The position numbers and the translations under genes were made by a program. DNA of 64,000 nucleotides. Source: Syngnathus acus. Its lineage: Eukaryota > Chordata > Actinopteri > Syngnathiformes > Syngnathidae. The first letter of the stretch is position 1. Every line of letters starts with the position of its first letter. Shown piece by piece: positions 27,107 to 40,139 of this stretch. The notes below the pieces were generated by a model. It made no database searches. It saw only the letters and a program-made list of their open reading frames with translations, and was not told the DNA's origin. The stretch is taken from positions 3,218,501-3,282,500 of the forward strand of contig NC_051101.1 in the NCBI RefSeq assembly GCF_901709675.1, read 5' to 3'.

Positions 27107-30100
27107 TTACACAGGTGTGGTCTTCCGATTGAGGGTGTTGGAGTTGCTCTCTCTGTCTCCCTTCAGCCTGTCCAGAGTACCCATTCCTCGCTCCCTGTCC
27201 ACCGTGGACGAAGTGAAGGGGGGCGGTCCGGAGCCCACCGAGTTGGGCATTGGCACGTTGGAGTTGGAGGAGTTGGAAGGGTTGTGGGACTTGAGCGAGG
27301 GCAGCGTGCCACTCATCATGCCGCCCCCGCCGCCGTCCTTGGGGAAGCAGTTGTGAAGCTGGTAGAGTGTGGCGCGGTCCACTGTGCCATACATGGGCGC
27401 CAAGCCACCCAGTTTGGGGTCGCGGGACAGCGTGTAGAGTGAGATGTCGCCTCCGGCCAGCGCCGTGTGGGAGCGCGAGTGCGGGTTGGGCAGCGTGGAC
27501 ACGGAGATGGGGCCCTGGGAGAGCAGCGCCGATGGGGGCAGGCCGAAGTTCTTCCCCACACCGCCGCCCACCGGCGAAGGGTCTCGGGAGCGAGAGGGGT
27601 CGGTGGAGCGCGATGAGGAGCGGGAGCGACGGCGGAAGCGGTAGCTGGGGAGGCGCAGCATGGCGTGCGTGGTGCTCTTGAAGATGTCGGTGCGCGAGCG
27701 GCAGCGCAGCTCCTTGTTCTTCTCGATGTAAATGTTGACCGCCAGCACGCCCACCATCTCGGCCATGATGAAGGACAGCCCGCCAAAGTAGAAGGACCAA
27801 CCATACGAGTACTGCCACTTCTTGTCCTCATCCTTCTTGGGGGAGATGTCGCCCAGCGCCGCCGAGATGTACACGATCACGCCGATGATGTTGCTCAGAC
27901 CTGAAAAGCGCAATCGAACAGTCATGCATCGGTTAGGGTGCAATTGAGAATTAAAAACCAAAATCTTAAAGGTAGTGATGGATAAATGAAGCTTCAAATT
28001 TGCTTCATTTGTATTTTCTGACTTCTCTAGATGGCACTGTTGGTATAACTAAATGGATGGCAAGTCAGAGTGCTTTCAGCCCAACATTGAACAGAGAGTG
28101 CCATCTCGAGCCGTCAAAAAATATACAACTGGTTCAGGAAGCAAATTTTGAAGCTTCATTTTCCCCATCACTACCAAACGGAGGTGCCAATGTGGTAAAC
28201 ATCGCTAAACACTCTCAAAAGATGCTTCTAGTGTGCGTATATACTTATAGTCATCATGTTACCTGCAGCCACAAAGAGAATCCCCGCTCCCAGGATAATG
28301 TTGCGTTTGCTCCGATAGAAACGGCTAGCAGCAATGCACACGCCTCCCAATAGCAGCAAGATGGCGCTGAGGATGGGGAAGATGTTGGAAGCCCTCACCA
28401 CGCCTGCAAAGCCGCACAAAAACTGCTTAGCAACACAAAAAAAAAAACAAAGACAACAACCACATAGCTTAGCTATGCTTAGCTTTTCAATCTGCTAGCT
28501 TAATGCTAATGCTAAAGCAATATGAACTGATGGATGGATGGACTACGATGGCTTCCTCACATTGAACCCAAGAACATGCACCTTGCTCTCCTTTTCCTCA
28601 TCCATTTTGTTTTCTCAGTATTATCACTTGCAACAACAAAAGAATTAATCATGAGAGTTGAGTTTAGCTGTACGCTAAGTACACACAAGTGCACACCGAG
28701 TACACACACACAAACACACACATCTAAGACAAGTAGGCCACAGGAGAGAAAATGCCAGCAAAATGCCAACAAGATGCCTGTGCAACATTGTAAACAAGCT
28801 TGTGCGTACACGTGCGGCGTATCGCAGAGCACAAACGGATCCCTGCGGGGCGTTTAGCCTCAACTAGGCCGCCGCAGCATCTCCCGTGACTTTTAGTCCA
28901 CATTGTCACGTGTTGATTCCTTCATTGCGCCAAGAGAAAAATCCAGCCGTTTGACTTACGTAGGACGTACTCGGCCCCGTCATGGTCAAAGTCCGCGTCC
29001 TCCGGGAAGTGGTTGATCTGAGAACACAATCCTCGCTTCACTCCTGAGATGTGAAAAAGAAAGAAAGTGATGAGCACACACAAGCAAGAGAACAAGAAGT
29101 CATAAAGCCAACTGCGACAAAAGGCAGAACAGCGGGCGTCCTCCCGAGAGCCCAAAGGACTGACATCAGCGTCAGCGTCTCCTCAGCATACAGATGGAAT
29201 GTTAGTAAGGCAGGCGTGGGCATGGCGTGGCGTGGGCGTGGCGTGTTAGTAAATACATACAAGCACGCACGCACGATGGTGACACGCTCGCTGATGGATT
29301 GTGACATAAGATGGAGTGGTGGGATGAAGACACACAGACGAAGGAGGGACAGATGGATAGACGCGGGACGAGTGGTCGTCTCCCTTTGTCTGTGGCTCGG
29401 CAATGTCGCTCTGTGAAGAAGCAGACGGAGGCGCACGTCAGTGGCGTCGCACGATTGACCAACCGCAGCTGGATTTACAACCGGCACACCGACTAATTTT
29501 TAACTCATTCGCTGCCATTAATGTCTATAGACATCAAAATTCAATTTTAACTGGGCTGCCTTAAAGTGACTTTTTTGTTATACTGTATAAAAAATTGACT
29601 GCCATTTTGTTTCCATGTCACGCCTTCAGTAAAGATGCAGAGGACACGAGGAGCGAGCGACATTCGGATATTCCAGAGTGAGCGCAACTGTCACGTTTGG
29701 GGGGGGTGCAAAGGAGTCTTGCGGATCTTATCTCTAATTGGCTGCTTGGCTTGGAGAGAGGGGGGGAGTGGGGGGGGATTAAGCCACTTCAGTTCATTTC
29801 GCTATAGAAAAGCTTTAATCTGTCTCACGAGTAGATAACGGTAACGAGGTAAGCCGTGACATCATCGCAGCAAACGCAGAGGCACCTACCAAAAAAAAAA
29901 AAAACCTTGCAAGGAGCATTCTAGCACATCCAAACCGTCTGAATCAGAATTTGAGAGATTCCCGATTTCCTACCAGACTGAAAAAGTTTGAAAGTAACTT
30001 GTGTTCATGACTGTTGACGGCGTCCCTGCCTACGGTGTCGAGCTTTGCCATCGCAGCCCACGACGAGTGCAGACAACCAGCTGGTCCCCTTGTCGGGACT

Positions 30101-30608
30101 GGAGGCGGAACACAAGCTTTTGTTTGGCCACTCCAGTTAAACGATGGCAGCCAGCGCCGACACCATGATGAATGGATTATTTGGAGGCGGGGCCGGGCTT
30201 GGTTCGCTATGGTGTAATTAGGGCTTCGATTGTTTGGAATCTTTTCTCGTCACGGCGGCGCGGTCGAGGAGCTTCAGCGTGCTTGGCCCATTCTGATCAT
30301 CATTAGCGGGTATCACAACACTGCGTTGCGCCGCAAACAGACTTCTGACGCATCTTGTCTAAGTCTAAGTCTATCTTGGCTGTACCTTCCAGGCAGCATA
30401 TCCTCCAGAGTCCCGAGTGGGTGAGCGCCCCCGGGTCCTTCTTGTCCTTGTTATGAGGGTCGTCCTGCGTGACGTTGGCTGTACTGTTGCAGATGAGGGC
30501 GCGGGAGTACAGCCAGTAGTCCGTCCCTATGGCCACCGTCATCAGGCCGAAGGCGGCGAACGCCCCCACGGTGGTGAGAAGGATCTGGATCCCCTTCTCA
30601 CACACCAT
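27107..30608 (-). CDS. cacng8: Calcium channel gamma-8 subunit / AMPA-receptor auxiliary protein TARP gamma-8
   Basis: Type I TARP that traffics and modulates AMPA receptors at synapses. Four exons on the minus strand: 30386-30608, 28960-29043, 28263-28403, 27107-27900, in phase, 413 residues (human 425). The start ATG at 30608 gives [20 protein letters not shown]. Features: helix 1 (about 7-27), [15 protein letters not shown], glycosylation sites NST and [21 protein letters not shown]-like [19 protein letters not shown], then [18 protein letters not shown] and [12 protein letters not shown]. The tail is rich in Arg/Ser ([20 protein letters not shown]), followed by [23 protein letters not shown] and a C-terminus [10 protein letters not shown] carrying the TTPV PDZ ligand. 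The [10 protein letters not shown] and HNxFPK features separate it from gamma-4, which ends SMLNRRTTPV. Confidence 0.95.
27973..28173. mobile_element. 201-base hAT-like MITE in cacng8 intron 3
   Basis: Terminal inverted repeats of more than 30 bases: TAGTGATGGATAAATGAAGC at the left, and the inverted complement of TTTTGAAGCTTCATTTTCCC plus CATCACTA at the right. The putative 8-base flanks (CTTAAAGG, CCAAACGG) match at only 5 of 8 positions. It contains GATGGCACTGTTG, shared with a copy at about 53.6 kb. The TAGTGATG terminus is shared with the 3.3 kb element at 21.5 kb. Confidence 0.7.
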
Positions 30609-31555
30609 GCCTTGGAAAACACAAGCAGAGCGTTCTCGGCATTAAAGAGCCACCGTGGATGGAAGGGGACGGCACGAGATGGGCAAAGGTGACGTGTGGT
30701 GATTGCCGTGGATGCCGTGAATCAAAAAAATTGCCAAAATCCTACAACACGCTACATTTTCGGTGGTTGCCGTGGTCACCGGAACGGTCAAATCATCGCA
30801 CGTGTGAACTTATATAACCTGAGTGAGCCGCAGTTGATTGAAAAACCCAGCAGTCTTGCAGGTGAGATGATGAAGGGGAGGGAACGGGGGGAGGGGGTGC
30901 AGAGGTGGCACAAAATGATGATGTGTCCTTGGGAGAAGAGCCGGGTGACTCTGCTGACGCGGCTTAACAAGGCAGAAGTGAAGCGAAACATTTGGGCCGG
31001 CTAACACCTACTACTCCATATTCATAACCCAGCTCCCCTTAGAACTTGGAAGGCAAGACTGGAGAGGAATTCATAAACACACACACACACAGCAGATCCA
31101 TCGTCAAGTCCCGTTAGGGCAATAAAAACGCGCTTTCGCCCATTTAAATAATTAAAATTCTCGCTCTTCCATCTTTCTCTGTGTAACGTACGCGCACTCG
31201 GGCACTCAACAATAAGGCACTCTAGGGTGGCCACTAAATCTCGGAATTCACTTTACGGTCTTCAAAACGTCAATCAAAACGGTTTGTAAAGGCAGAATTC
31301 CCATCTGGCTCTTGTATGGGATGTTCGGAGACAGTAGGTGTACCTAATGTTCTGCTCTGCCCCAAACGTTCCACACGCATCCCTAAAAAAAAAAAAAGTT
31401 CAAATCTAAGAAGAGCCAAGAACTGGACTTACCTGACGGCGAGTTTCTATCCTTCGACTCAATTTTGAAATCTTTCCTTTCCTCGTCAGTGAAGAACGTG
31501 CTGCCCCTTCAATCCGGACAGCATCCATCGACTGTTCTCAGCCGCTCCCCGCTCG

Positions 31556-31558
<3 letters not shown>

Positions 31559-31616
<58 letters not shown>

Positions 31617-31670
31617 TCTGTCTCTCTCTCTCTCTCTTTCTCTGTCTCTCTCCCTTTCTCTCTTTCACGT
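31559..31670. repeat. (TC)n microsatellite upstream of cacng8
   Basis: About 110 bases of mostly uninterrupted CT dinucleotides, with a few TGTC interruptions, about 1 kb upstream of the cacng8 start codon. A polypurine/polypyrimidine tract of this length can form triplex DNA. Confidence 0.9.
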
Positions 31671-34600
31671 TCACTCGCTCTTTGACGCTGTCTTTCTCGC
31701 GGGAGCCCCCAGTGCCAGCGGAGGCTGAGTCTTGGACGCCGGTCGCGCTCTCCTTCGCTCGCTCCTCCGCTAGCAGGAAGCCACCACCAAAGGGCCCATC
31801 ATCGCTGCTCAGCTGCTGCGAACAAAAAAAAAGAATGGACCGTTTCAATATGCAGATGAAATCAGTCAGGGCCTCGTTCCCGATGAAAACGTGCCCATGT
31901 CATTTCCTCGTCAATTATAATTGATCGTCGTGTCAAATTCATCGTAGCATTTGCTGCCTATTTGACACTTTGGCGTGAATAATTAATCAGAAATAAATGA
32001 ATTGACCTTCTGCCATAAATGGTTTTGCTATTGCAGCTTATTCACTTTCTCACGAAGGGCTTGATTGATTAAGATTTAGAATAGAGGGCGTTAAATTGCG
32101 TGCTACCTCACTCCAAGTGATTGGGCTGTTGGCAAGGAGCTTTAAAAAAGGCCTGCAAAATAAGCAGTGAATATGAGACGAGTGCTAAGTGTTGAAATCT
32201 TCCAAGCAAAGTGTGTCATTAAAAAAAAAAAAGATTTTCCCCCTCCTATATTTAAAAGATGATTTTGGTCACCATGAAAGAGGCAAACAAACATTTCGAC
32301 ACATGACACCTTCTTGTGACTGGCACATAAAAATGAGAATATTGTTCCAATATGATCAAGTGTCAAGGCCGTTTTTATTGAATAATTTTCCGCATCTTTT
32401 GTCTTGGCGCAAAAGCAAGCGTGGCGTCTCACATGGATTGACACGATGCCAACATTGGAGGCTAAAAAGCGGAATGACTCGAGCGCGACTTGTGCTGCAT
32501 CTCATCGTGTGAATGGAGGAGCAACGGGGAGGGGGGATAGTCCGACCTGACAATGTTACCATGGCAACATTGAATTCCAAAGTCTAGATCAGCATAGAGC
32601 AGGAGAAGGGGGGGGGGGGGGGGGTGAAACGAGTGAGCGCAAAAACTGGTGAAAAAAACAGGGATGAAGGGGTGACATTTGAAGTCATAATAGCGAGTGT
32701 GATTTCATTCCCTATCAATATGTGTGTGCGTGTGTGTGTGTGACGACTGCGACACAGATGCTCCCGAGCAGCGCATGTGCACTGGATAAAACACGCGACT
32801 GGCACAGACGAGAAGCATCCTGCAGTGTGTTTTTTTTCTTCTTCTCTCTCTCTGTGAACCCCCAAAGAAAATGCAAGCATTGGACACAGTGATGCGCAAT
32901 GAGCAGATATGAAACCAAATTAATATTTGATGACGCAATATGGCACCGTGAGCAAAATAGGTTACATGTGAGCCCCCCACCGCTCCCCCCTCCTGCCCAG
33001 CATCGGAGATGCGACGAAAGACTGCCTGTTTCCACTCCCTGTCGTTGGGAACTGTTGAATCTCATCCGCCAGACGTCCTCCTCGTACTCGTATCGCTCTC
33101 TCCTGCCTCCGTATTATGTAAACCGTCAAGCCACACTGCTGCAGTGTGTCTTAGTTATACATTGCAGCAAACGTCGTGTGTGTGTGTGTGTGTGCGTGTG
33201 CGTAAGACTGTGACATTCCAACCCTATCAGCATAAAGTCGCTCCCTTAGGAGACTACACATGTCGCTATCTCCCAAAAAGCCATGCGTGTGACCTTTCGA
33301 ATGACCTTACGTATTCCCCTTAGCAAAAGTCCCCTGTGTGGAAGATCCTAATTGCCATTTAATTATCAGCATTTCCCATTTCCTTCCAATAATTAACCGA
33401 GAGTGGCGCCCCGAGTGAGAGCAGGAGAGCGTGAAAGGACGAGAGGGCGAAATTAAAAAAAAGAAAATAATCATATGAAAGAAATTGTCTTAAAAATTTT
33501 GATATAGGTGCACCACAAAAAAAGCCAAAGAAAAAGCGAGTTAGCTTTCCTCCACACTGCAGTCCTTTTGGGCCAATCAGCTTTGAAGAAGCCATGTTTG
33601 TTATCTACACTGTCCTAAGTCTGTTTACAGCTTTGGGCAGAATATAAAGAAAGCTCTAGGCCAGACGGAGTCCAATTAGCTTCAGTTCTGAAAAAGGCCA
33701 AGAGCGCTACGCTCTTGAAAGGCCAACAGGGACATCATCAAGAAGTGCACAGCTCAGGAGAACCTTCAGCAGTAATCAGACCCACCTGTCCCACTCATCG
33801 GCAGAACGGCGTGTTTAGCTTCGACAATCCAAACGAACGCTACAGTGCAACAATCCATCCCGCAGGCCGTTTGAATTCTGTAGCATCTGCAGCATTAGCC
33901 GTCCATTGCGTGCATCAACAAACCGAGCTGCTGCGTGTTGAGTTCATGACAAAATCTGAGCAGGTTAATAATACACGTGCTGATTGGACAAACCCAACAA
34001 GTTGGATGAAGAAAATGATCATGACATAAACAAATACTAAAAGCGTCAAGGGACCCAAAAAGTTACTTATTACCTAGCGGAATCGGCCTCAAATCAATCT
34101 ATCAGGAGTATGCTGCAATTATGACAAGATGAAAAAAAAAAAAGACAATGGGAACTGTAAACTATTAATGTACAAACAAAATATCAGTTTGTAAAAAAAA
34201 AAATACAATGACAAAACGTATAGTTCATTGCATTTTGAGTTTCTCAAGGATTGGACCTCTTTGAATGAGGCGGCTGTCATTCAAACTGCACCAGGTGAGT
34301 CCGCAACCTCTCGTGACCAAAAACACGGAGCAAAAAGGCACAAGGCGTTCTTGGGCGAGCTGCTTTTTAAAAATAGTGTCATGTGAATTTTTCATAGCTG
34401 AAGATAATGTTCCTAAAGAGGCGCTGCGGAAGCTCACTCGAGGGATGGGAGGATTACAGGTTCAAGTCCCGCAATGGATGCAAGTATGGAAATTGGCTCT
34501 GGCTGATGAGAGGCAAAATGCGTGTGTGTGTTGTCTGATAAAACGTTTTCATGACAAGCGGGCGTGCAAATATCTACCGGTGGGGCCACAACAACTCAGG

Positions 34601-37417
34601 TAGATCAGCACCAGCGTGAGCAAACACGCACACACACACACAAAGCCGGAAAGCAGCAGCACTGTCAAATGTGATGACAATTGAATGGTAAAATAGGTCA
34701 TCTTTAAAAGGCGCTCGGGTGTCTACCTCCGCCCGCATGAGACCTCGTCCCCGCTTGTCTTGCCCGAGGAGGTGGTGACACTAACACCTTGGTCTAAGAG
34801 GCTCCCAAAATAGTTCCTTTTGGATGACCGGACACTCATATGCATAAATATACACGTGGAAGCGCATTCATGCTAAAAAGCTCTCAAAGATGAGATCGCT
34901 ATTAGCCTTTCGTAGACATGAATGTGCTTTGAGGGATGACAGAAGAGAATTTTCTTTAGAGTAAAAAAAGTTGTAAGTTCACTGTTAAAATATTTTTTTA
35001 GTCATTAATAAAGTTAGCATTTGACATGAGACGGTGACATGCAACTTGACCTAAAATCATGATTCATGACACATTTTTGAATAAGGGTCACATATCTAAA
35101 TAAAGTAAATAAATAAATATCCATCCACATTCTAGATTCTGCTGAGATGAGCTACATCGCTAGTTTGTCATTTATAGCTTTGGCTGTTAGCATCTGTAGT
35201 TAAGTGCAGGAAAAAATAGAAGTCTGCTACTATATGGCAATAAAAATAACTCTTGGGGTTGCTATTTGTAAAATGTTTTTGGCACTCTGCAAGTAAACTT
35301 AAATGTACATCAAATCAGCATCAGTGCATTTCTTATGCAAATGTGCCACTGCTAACTGTGCCCCCTTTTCCACTCCCGCCGACACGACCATATGACGTGT
35401 GCGTCCATGTTTACGTTCCATGAAAGCCGCACGACTTCAAAGCTCCGCCGAGTCTCATTTTCTTTCTCTGCGTCAGTCCATAAGAATCATTCTCATTTGG
35501 TTTCAAGCTCAGGTTTCACTTGTAACATAGGACAGTGTGCATTTCCCTTGCCACCATTTGTGGAAAAATACACTAAAATTGGCGCATCGTGCATCCAGGA
35601 GGTGGGGTCACACGATTTGAGTCACAGCAGGTGCTGATGGACGCCATCATGGTTTAATTTATCCTGCTCCACCACATTAATGAGAGTATACAGACAACAT
35701 ATAGCCGCAGCTTCTTTTTTTCTCTCTCCCTGAATGCTGCAGTGCACACCTTCCTCTCTGCACGTGCTTTCATGAAAACTACATGATGAATCGGTGCAAA
35801 CGGCGGAGACTTTTTTTTTTCTTATTGGACAAACATGCCTCAGATGAACATCATGTGGGTCATCGTCAACATGACGCCCTGCGGGGGAGGGCTTGGTGTG
35901 TGTGTCTATGTGCACATATAGCCGCGTGCCAAGCTAGTGTATAGTGATGCAGACTGCGGTGCATTCATTAACAGATCAGCCACACACACACATGCATCAT
36001 CGCCCAGCCTGCACTGGCTACTCGTGGAGGGGGGGAAATGAGGCGGGGGGCAAAATGGACGCCTGGCAGCGCACACAAATCACATTGAGACCTCTACAAA
36101 TTGTCGATTGTGGCACAGATGCGAAATATTAAAGACATTAGTTCACATGGATGTAAGGAGGGAGGGAGGAAGGTAGACGACGGGGAAAGGAGGGAGGGGC
36201 GGGGGGGGGTGCGATAGGGCTACCAATGAGCTATTATAAGGACGTCATTTGCATAATAGACGCTGCTAATTATAGTCCCAGCGCTATAGTAAATAGTCCT
36301 CAAATGATGTCATCGGGCATGTTTTTCGCACTCTGGCCACGACGGGCTAAGTTGGAGCGAGCGCGTCAACGTGCGAGTGGACGAGCTGCAGAGCAATCGG
36401 CAATCGACAGCAAATCACACGCAAACACGCATAAATGGAAAATCACCCCAACACACGTTGCCATCGGAATGGCTGAAAAGCTTGCAGGAGGGATGGAGGC
36501 TTACCTGCAAGATGCTGCGGGATGTCAGCGCTCCTCTCCGCGCGTACGTCGCACACCACAAGAGGATGGGAGGAGATGATGATGATGATGGTGATGATGA
36601 TGATGGCGGTGGTGGTGGCGGTACATGGGGAGGGGTCATAGAGGGGGGCGTGGATACCGATCAGATGCAACTGGGTCATAAAACAAGAGGTGGAAGGTCA
36701 GATCATTAGGAAGTCCATTCAAATATCATTTGAGAGCAAGCAGACAGATGAGGGGAGGGAAAAAGGTGTGTGTGTGGGGGGGGGGGGGTAAGCCTCACGT
36801 CACTGACTGAGCATGGATTTTTCTTGCTGCATGTCATAGAAACGGACTCTAAATATTTTGTTCCAGAATCCACATTGCTGCCAGTCATTTTCAATGCATC
36901 AGTGGTTCGATGAAAAAGATTTTTTTTTTTTAATTATCCTATCAACAGAAGAAAATAATTTTTTTTAAACAGAACCAAAACTTCCTAAAACAAAAAAATA
37001 TCTTTGATAAACAAAACAAAAAAGAGAAAAAAAATCCTCCTCCAAAATGAATCTACTACGTACTCTTAATAGCAATACAAATTAAATTATAATAATAAAA
37101 ATAAATCGTTGTCCAGTTGCTGACTTGCATGAGCAGCTGTCTCCCCTTCCGCGGGTGCGTGACAGTCAATAGCGACATATCAGAACAGGCCAACTTTATC
37201 GGTCATGGCTATCGCAAGCATTCACTTAATGACTTCAGTGCTGTTGGTGGTGGAAGCTGAATTATGTCACCCCTATGAGCTTAAAAAAAAAAAAAGATAA
37301 TGCAGCCACTTGCTGAGCTGCTGCAGGACACACACACACGAACACGCACATGGACGCACAAAACAGTTAGGTTGCACAAAACCCAGCAGACAATGACCTT
37401 CAATAGCTTTAAAATGC

Positions 37418-37705
<288 letters not shown>

Positions 37706-40139
37706 ACACAAAAAATAAAAATAAAAAAGGAGGCAAGTCACAATCACATGCAAAAGAAAAGGGTACACAAATACATAAAAAGGAGTCACAAGTCACAAAA
37801 AAGCTTATTTGTTTGTCTTTCACACAAAACATGCAACAGTGGTGGGGAACGTTTCAAATTGAAACAGAATTGAAATGTTTGAAAACAAAGTTAAATACAA
37901 CTGAACTGTCCCAAAATGGATTGAAGTCAACATCAACTTATTTCTTCCGTACAAGATTTGATATCTTTTCCAATGGAATTATGTAAATGCTGAAAATATT
38001 TTCTGCGATATTCTACAAATATTTTTTTCAAAAGGCTGACATAGCAAACTTAAGTCCGGTTTTCGAGTGACGGCCACACATGCCAACACGTGCTGACAAA
38101 AAGAAGGCACACAGGCAACATCTGATCAATTTCGGCCCGAGGCTGCGTTCTTGTCACGGCCGCAGTGCCGAGTGCGCACATTGTCACATTGTCTGACTGT
38201 CTGATAGAACAGCGGCAAAAATGCCTCGCAGTGAAATCAATATCGAAAGTCTACCCACCCCTGTTTTTTATGACCTGAAAAGTGAAAGAAATTCTCCAAA
38301 CTTCTTTTTGAGAGCAAAAGTACAGAAGAAACGAGTGAAATAATGTGGTTGCATAAGTGTGCACACCCTCTCAGAATGCTTGTGTTTTCAAATGATTGGT
38401 TTTGAAATGTTTGGAAATTTTTTTCAGAAGAATTTCAGAAGGCGCACCAAGATTAAAGATTTATTGATGTTCAGCTGCAGAAGGTGTCACCACTCCCCTT
38501 TTCACTCATGTAACATTGGCATTGTACAGCATCAGGTAGGCCATAAGAGCATTTTTTTACGTCGAGAAGACAATGCAGAAGCAAGCACAGCTACAGTTTT
38601 TTTTATAGGATGTCTGGAAAGGAAAGTAGCGGGGGGAAAAAAAAAAGAATTTTAAGAGGCACTGAATGGTGAGCACATGTTTTGAGACGTTAAAAATGAA
38701 AATGGATTTGTACAGGAGGTAAGATGTCAGATCAAATCCACAAGCAGAATGATGACAGTGGAGTTTTGAGCGGGAAGAGATGAGAGCTGAATTTGGTCTA
38801 GTGTGTAACTGCATGCATGAAAAAATCCGGAACACTCTGAGCTGAAAGTTTTCTTGATAATGATAGCTGTCCTTTTATAAATATTTTTTTCCCTCCATAT
38901 TACGACACACCTGTTGTCTTTCAATCACATCACAGTGATAATAAAAGAAACTCGTTTCAGAGAAATTATCAAACTTTTGTAAACAAACAAACAATAACAC
39001 AAAACTGAAAATTTAAGGAAGTTTCAATTCTACCAGTAGCACTGAAAAACAATTTATGGTTCTCAGTCTTCTCAGAGTTTTCCACTTTGACATAAAATAA
39101 AAGAACAGGTTCCAGTTGTGCATATCGTAAAGTTCTCTTCTTGGTGAGTTCTAAAGGAGGCGTTTTGTTCTTTTTGCTACATGCTTTATGAGTATGATAA
39201 TAATGATGATTGAGAAGGCGTCTACCCTGTGTTTCCATTTGTGCTGATGACTGGCAGAGCGAGTGGCGCTTCCATTTCTCCTCTCACCAGAATCTTCTCA
39301 AGCAAGATTGACTCAAGACAATGCAAAATGGAATTAGCAGAAAATGTTGATGAATTAAATGAAAAGCTCTTGAAATGGGCCTTTAAAGAATATCTGCAAT
39401 ATTTGCTTGCAGCAGCGAGTTGCTAGCGACAAAGCAAGTTCAGGTGCAATGCACCAAGTTGCCAGTAGAGGGGGTAAACCATCAGTATCAGCATTTGGCG
39501 TTTCATCCTTCAACTTATGCGCAGTAGCCCACTTGACTGAGGTGTAAAATGTCTGGGGGAAAGACGCCACATGATTTCTAAAGCATTGAGAGCATGTTGA
39601 TGACGTCATCGCCAGCCTATTGCAGAAGGCAAAAGCATCAGTCCTCCTTTGTCTTTTTTCTTGTGTCCCGTTCTGATCAAAAGATTATGAATTCCAATGT
39701 GCAAGTCTATGTACAAGAACTTCAATAAATATACAAAACATAAAATCGATGATATTTAGGACGGTAATCCGCTAGCATTCAACATTCACGCAAGATGTTC
39801 ACCGTCTACCGTCTTGTTGACTAACTGGCAACATAATGCTACACGCCGCAACGGAAGTGTGACTGATAATTAAATCACATTCCAATTTTGTAGAAAGGTA
39901 CGCACGGCGTCCACGAATCGCTACATATAAAAGTTTGTGCGTCCGCAGTCATGTGATCGCCTGCGCGTCCAGAATATAATTCCACCCGCTAATAACATGC
40001 TCAACTTTTCCCTTCTCCTGATAATTTGGACGCTTTGTACAAAAGTTGAGTCATCTTGTTCTTACGTCCTTGCGTCGCACTTCTTTTCATCCAGGCTGGA
40101 CGTTTGCTCTAAATGACAAAAAGGAGTCTATGCCTTTTC

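Noticed and set aside
27012-27818. 268-residue open frame on the minus strand overlapping cacng8
   Set aside because: It is a shifted-frame shadow of the GC-rich last exon of cacng8, which has clear homology in the correct frame.
27107-30608. Naming the TARP gamma-4 (cacng4)
   Set aside because: The [10 protein letters not shown] end, RLPSYRF and [10 protein letters not shown] match gamma-8, not gamma-4.
34405-34500. Possible second SINE fragment with a B-box-like GGTTCAAGTCCC
   Set aside because: Only the B-box-like stretch is recognisable; no A box, body or flanking duplication could be found.
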